From positions 35,235,304 to 35,295,303 of the forward strand of contig NC_092671.1 of NCBI RefSeq assembly GCF_964355755.1: DNA of 60,000 nucleotides, given 5' to 3'. The position numbers and the translations under genes are program-made. Under the pieces are notes generated by a model. It saw nothing but the letters and a program-made list of their open reading frames with translations. It ran no database searches and was not told the origin of the DNA. Positions 55,501-60,000 of the stretch are shown one piece after another (within the stretch, counting starts at the first letter, position 1; each line of letters starts with the position of its first letter). This stretch comes from Antedon mediterranea (Eukaryota > Echinodermata > Crinoidea > Comatulida > Antedonidae).

Positions 55501-56269
55501 TTGAATGGAGAATATTTCATTCATTCTAATGAAATATTCTCACCATCCAACTCATAAACTTCATTATTTAAATAATATTTAACAATAATTCATCGTTGAA
55601 CACAGTCAAAGTCATTAACTTCTTATCGGCTTTAATACGGAAGATTGTAATGATATATCTACTGTATATGTATGCAATATACAGTACAAACTTCTTCTCA
55701 TTAATTTAACAATATTCTGCAATCATAGCAACGATCCAGGTCTTTAATAATAAATACTTAGAAACCATCCAGGGACCACAAAACAAATTTTACAGCTATG
55801 AATTTGCAATTAACTTTGAGCAGAGTTAAAACATTTCCATAGCAACAGATGTGGGGATTATTAAGAAAAATGATATTACAAATGTAATTACGATTCCGAA
55901 CAATTCACAATAGATACATTTAATTGCCAGAGAATCTCTAACATTTATTGTTCACATACATGAATAGTCTCTGTCTCTCTCTTTTATCACCAATTAAATA
56001 TTAATTATGGCATTGTACATTATAATTATGTACAGTACTGTAGTTTTATTAGGATCATTACAGAATATTTTATCGTCCAACTATGCATTTTTTAAATGTC
56101 AAACAATCATTTTCATAAGCATATCAAATATAGTTTTCATTTTTTATAATTATTGATGATAATAGTTAAGACAGTTATTTGTTCTTATTTATGCCTATTA
56201 ATATCATCATTATTATTAAAGTATTTCTTTATTGTTACCTAAATACTATTTTTTTAACTTGACAAGAAG

Positions 56270-56465
56270 ATAATGCTCTAATGCGGATATAAGGAATCAG
56301 ATAATGAGATACAGTAGTGTTATATACCATTTATTTAATTTTATTAATTTTTCAGCTGCTACAGTAAAATGCGGATATAAGGAATCAGACAAAAACAAAG
56401 ATATACTGTAGTGGTATATCCCACTTTCATTTTCTATTTATTAAATTTTCTTATTTTCTGCAAAC
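56270..56465. repeat. Two-copy tandem duplication, about 88-bp unit
   Basis: AATGCGGATATAAGGAATCA is found at 56280 and 56368, each followed by ATACAGTAGTG or ATACTGTAGTG and GTTATAT/GGTATAT. Confidence 0.75.
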
Positions 56466-57017
56466 ACACACAAACAGCAACACATAGTTTGATTGGGCCA
56501 AGGAGTAGCAAAAGAGACCTACAGCCTACTGTATGTTGCTGCCGATTAGGCATGCCAAGACTCAAAATGCAATCATATATAAATGATAATACAGTTCAAC
56601 TCTACGCAAAAACTATAATAGGTTTAATATAATTTCCAAGCTGATTCTAAATTGGCATTCTTTTGAATCAACTTAGTTAGGAGCAGAAGACAAGCATTGC
56701 AATTATATTTCACAGACTGAGATCTAATTTGATTTGTCTCACTGCAAAATTTAAATTGGCAAATCTTTACAAATGAACCAACACGAAAAAAAAAACAATA
56801 GTATTTAAGTTAGAAATGGAAGAAGCATTCAAATTACACTAGACTATAGGTCTGATTCAATTTCCAAGCTGACATTCTTAAAGAAATTGGCAAATTACAC
56901 AAATGAACAAGAACTACAGTACTAGTTCTAATTAAATTTCCAAGTTGAGTATTGCGAGTATTGTATACAATACAATGCAATTCGCTTTCACACAAATTAG
57001 GGAAATTGGGCGACTAT

Positions 57018-57146
57018 CATTTTAAAGAACCTAGTACATCTTTTGAGACGAGTAGGGGGTTACCCCGGTGTATTAGTACATCACAGCCACTGATAACCAA
57101 CTGGGCCCTCTGGGAGACCAGTCTTTGACTGAAGAGGTTACTCAGT
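57018..57146 (+). mobile_element. V-domain SINE fragment
   Basis: TTTTAAAGAACCTAGTACAT, CTTTTGAGACGAGTAGGGGG and TTACCCCGGTGTA match the central domain of the minus-strand SINE at 59181..59512. The tRNA head is missing. Confidence 0.65.
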
Positions 57147-57399
57147 ATAAATATATATTTCAATCAATTTCAAAATACAGGTACTCGATTGAAAGCAGCA
57201 ATAACGTAGAAGTAGTCACTGTTTTATGTGCTAAACAAAACAGGGGGATTACCACCTATCTGATAGGACAGTAATTAATTTACTATTGGAAATCTTTGGC
57301 CACAAGTGCCTAAAGACATAAAAATAAAAAAATAAATAATAAAATAAACCGTGAAAGACCATAGGTTTCCAATCCCCATTGTTGTTTTCTGCGTGTTCC

Positions 57400-57537
57400 A
57401 ATTGGCAGAAATACATGTAGATAGCGTACCATCTTTTAGATGAGATGTTGAGTCGTCTGCAACATGGCTCATGTTCACCGCAGTACACTCTTCGAAAAGA
57501 GTAGAGGATTGTCTCCCAGTGTACTGTCCAATTCACA
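57400..57537 (+). mobile_element. Diverged V-domain SINE fragment
   Basis: GTACCATCTTTTAGATGAGA, GTTGAGTCGTCTGCAACATG and CGAAAAGAGTAGAGGATTGT followed by CTCCCAGTGTACTGTCC. It has the same core layout as the other two copies but is a different subfamily. Confidence 0.5.
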
Positions 57538-58217
57538 TCTAAGGACTTTATAGTGGGTTATTTAAAAAAACAGCAAAAATGAATACACACAATATTGTAA
57601 TACACTGTATGTATTGTAAAAGAAATTGCACTTTATTTCTCAAAAGTAGCACAGTACTATGTTTATGTAATCTTACAACTATAAATAGCATGTACTAGGC
57701 CTACTGTACTTTCCCTATGTCATTTGCACTTGTAAATTGAGCACAGACGAAAACATCGTTATTACTAACTCACTGAAAACTACACATAAATGACAGAGTA
57801 GATTAAAAGAATAAATTATTTCTAATTTGAATACCATAAATTTTTATGCATAAATTCTTGATAGAATTGCATAAAGATCTGTGCATATATACACCTCTTA
57901 TAATTTTCCTCCTCCATTGGTAATTTTTTGTGCGGAAAAAATCCTACCTAGCTATTAAGATCAAATTAAAATAAAATTTTATAGCTGCCCTATGTACCGG
58001 TTAGCCAAATGTTTGTATGAGACGAGGGCCTCATTCTAGTCTATTTGACAGCAAAGTGAGCCTATGCAATTAATTATTTAATCTTACCCATACATTGGGT
58101 TAACAAACTATAGGGCAACATAAAATAAATGGAAAAAATAATTCTATGTTATCATAGGTGTATTTAATAAATATGATTACAAACTATCTATTTTAAAATA
58201 GATATAATACAGTGATG

Positions 58218-58352
58218 TACAGTAGCCACAAGAAATAAAGTGGTGCGGTTTTTCGTAAGAAAAGGGTTGAACAGTCTCTGTTCAAGCCACAGAGTTGTCA
58301 AAGGCCTCTGTGAAAAAGTGGACAGGTTGAAACCTTACTGGTGGCTACAGCC
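58218..58352. repeat. Possible foldback element
   Basis: ACAGTAGCCACAAG and CTGGTGGCTACAGC are inverted about 110 bp apart. The stems are short and the element is uncertain. Confidence 0.3.
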
Positions 58353-59180
58353 CTTTTAGACTTTATTGTACATTCACACGTTTCTCCATTTTGTTTGAAA
58401 AAAGAACAACCTGACAACAATCCTCTAGCATTTGGAATGCTGATAAATTCATACTGAATTTTACAACCAAGGAGTGACAATTAAATACCTAGGTACACAA
58501 CACATCCGTTTAGAAAATTACTTTACAACGCCATTTTACAGTATACATTTGACAAATGTCGTGGGTACATACCCGTTAGTTAAATTACTTCACAACACTG
58601 TAAACCACTAATAATCAAATTATACATAATTATTTGAGTTGTCAATAGCAACCACAGGTTTTGCGTTATTCTGACCTTGGCGTGATCTTCAGGGGAAAGA
58701 AACTTAATCCAGTAACTGCTAAATGAGGATTGATTTTGGCGGGGTTACTTAGGGCAAGCTTTTTAACTGCGTCTTTCAATTAATGCATGTCAGTTTTAGT
58801 AGAGCGAGATGTGTGTGTTACTTTAGTATAATGTAAACACGAGATATTTTAATCTAATATCGGGTAGTAAAGTTAGGCTCACTGTACATTCAGAGATTTT
58901 AGCTGCTGATACTAGACTTTTTAATTGCGTATTTCAATTAATGTTTCTTAGTTTTAGTAGTATGAAATGTAAGGTATACTTGGGTTAAAAGTAAACTTTA
59001 TCTAACATTAAATGTATTTCTTCAATTAGTAAATTATGAAATTAATTATTAAAGTGGTATTAAAATTTTCTTTTCTTATTTTCTGTTCTGCTCTATGTTT
59101 TGACAATACTACAACTACACTTTACTTTATATCATTTGATTTATGATAAAAGTTAAGGGATCCTTGATAATGACTATGTG

Positions 59181-59512
59181 TATTTATTTTTATTTTTTTA
59201 TTCAACATTATTTATAGAGGGTGACCCTAAACAGAGTATGTCGACAACCAAAGGGCCCTCTTGATGAGTTATGATATAAGTGTCTGTGTGACAGTGGCTG
59301 TGTGTATACTAGTACACCGGGCGACCCCCTATTCGTCTCAAAAGATGTACTAGGTTCTTTAAAGTGCACATGACCTATGGTTTATAATCCTTATCCAAGA
59401 ACTTAGAAGACTCGTTCTACCGCCAGAACCTTGGAGCGAGTGAGGCTTGAACCCTTACCGATGTTATGGCTAGGTATTATGGTTTCAATGTCTTAACCAC
59501 TTGGCCACTCGC
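59181..59512 (-). mobile_element. Full-length tRNA-headed SINE with V-type core
   Basis: Minus strand from 59512: GCGAGTGGCCAAGTGGTTAA is a strong pol III A box; GGTAAGGGTTCAAGCCTCAC is a B box. The core is TTTAAAGAACCTAGTACATC, TTTTGAGACGAATAGGGGGT and CGCCCGGTGTAC, and the tail AATAAAAAAATAAAAATAAA. About 332 bp. Confidence 0.75.
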
Positions 59513-59813
59513 TGTTAAGATAAACACAAGAAACATATACTATACCGGCATTGTAGAATTTAGAATCTACTATTCAATTCTTTTATATTTTCTGTCTAGT
59601 CTGACAGGTACACTATGTACTATAAACTAGTATATTGTTTTATGATAATGGAAAAGGGATTTAGATCCTTGATAAATGACTAGTCTGTACATTCATCAAT
59701 ACCTACTAATAAAAGCCAACACTGAAGTCAATTAGAAGACTTTTATGATGAAATATGAGGAACATGCTTACGCTTTTAATTTTTAACACCCCCGTTGCTA
59801 TATATCAGGTGGG

Positions 59814-59947
59814 AAGCTCTGTCTACACTATCAAAATAGTTTGATAAAACAAGTACAGTATGATGAGCCCAAGTATGGTGGTGATACTGTATGCCCAAAT
59901 ATAGTAGTGATATGACATCATTATGTTCATATAATGGGTGCATCACT
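59814..59947. mobile_element. MITE family I copy, right end lost
   Basis: AAGCTCTGTCTACACTATCA, then interior CCCAAATATAGTAGTGATAT and GACATCATTATGTTCATATA; it stops at GGGTGCATCACTG. Confidence 0.8.
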
Positions 59948-60000
59948 GTTGACGAGGAGTGGAAAGATTGTATTAAAAAAAAAATTATATTCAAATACAA

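Larger units (their letters stand above)
55501..60000. other. NELL: Region upstream of the known NELL exons
   Basis: Predicted first NELL intron apart from the listed SINE, MITE and duplication features. I found no convincing signal-peptide exon on the minus strand, so exon 1 is probably beyond 60000. Confidence 0.55.

Noticed and set aside
57249-57536. 95-codon minus-strand frame
   Set aside because: It overlaps a diverged SINE and has no recognisable domain.
58088-58121. Candidate NELL first exon on the minus strand (ATG, 11 codons, phase-1 donor GTAAGA)
   Set aside because: The phase fits the next exon, but MLPYSLLTQCM is too short and not hydrophobic enough for a signal peptide; likely chance.
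58298-58480. Minus-strand 60-codon frame with GETCEC and several cysteines
   Set aside because: A donor-like GTAAGG lies inside it, but there is no domain match and no hydrophobic N-terminus; it overlaps a possible foldback element.

Overview
The window looks like nuclear DNA of an invertebrate deuterostome. An echinoderm, possibly a crinoid, is my guess and is not proven by the sequence. It is visibly AT-rich, its coding exons are short with GT-AG introns, non-coding DNA dominates, and transposon debris and tandem repeats are everywhere. The two recognisable gene families, paraoxonase (PON) and NELL, are metazoan. I see no bacterial genes, CRISPR array or rRNA. Nearly all long open frames here are intronic or repeat-derived; the real proteins must be assembled across splice sites.

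Layout. (1) 1..1016 (+): the last four exons of a paraoxonase gene, followed by a polyA signal at 1182. (2) 2132..7435 (+): a complete second paraoxonase, nine exons and 359 codons. Its catalytic histidine dyad, calcium ligands and disulphide cysteines are all present. The two genes are a tandem duplicate pair with matching exon phases. (3) 10392..55007 (-): a NELL1/NELL2-type secreted glycoprotein gene, convergent with the paraoxonases. Sixteen coding exons splice into one uninterrupted frame of 787 residues: laminin-G/TSPN, coiled coil, two VWC, six EGF (four calcium-binding type), then VWC repeats to the stop. Only the signal-peptide exon is missing; it is presumably beyond 60000. (4) 55008..60000: upstream intron of NELL, with SINEs and local duplications.

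The NELL introns, including one of 24.3 kb (27860..52185), hold most of the repeats. They include about 20 copies of one MITE family, several other inverted-repeat elements, tRNA-derived SINEs and four LINE 3' fragments. There are also at least nine tandem arrays, including a 65-bp satellite of about 37 units at 43.7-46.1 kb.

The genes do not obviously work together. The paraoxonases are predicted membrane-anchored or secreted calcium-dependent lactonases/esterases. NELL is an extracellular matrix or guidance ligand. The most interesting leads are a phase-correct 48-nt candidate cassette exon at 35129..35176, a candidate alternative last exon at 10878..10943, a cluster of three NF-kappaB-like sites in PON intron 1, a triplicated exon head at 17.05-17.38 kb, a duplicated splice acceptor at 52.4 kb, and the 65-bp satellite with higher-order structure inside an inverted-repeat element. 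No search or alignment was run; homology calls rest on reading translated motifs.
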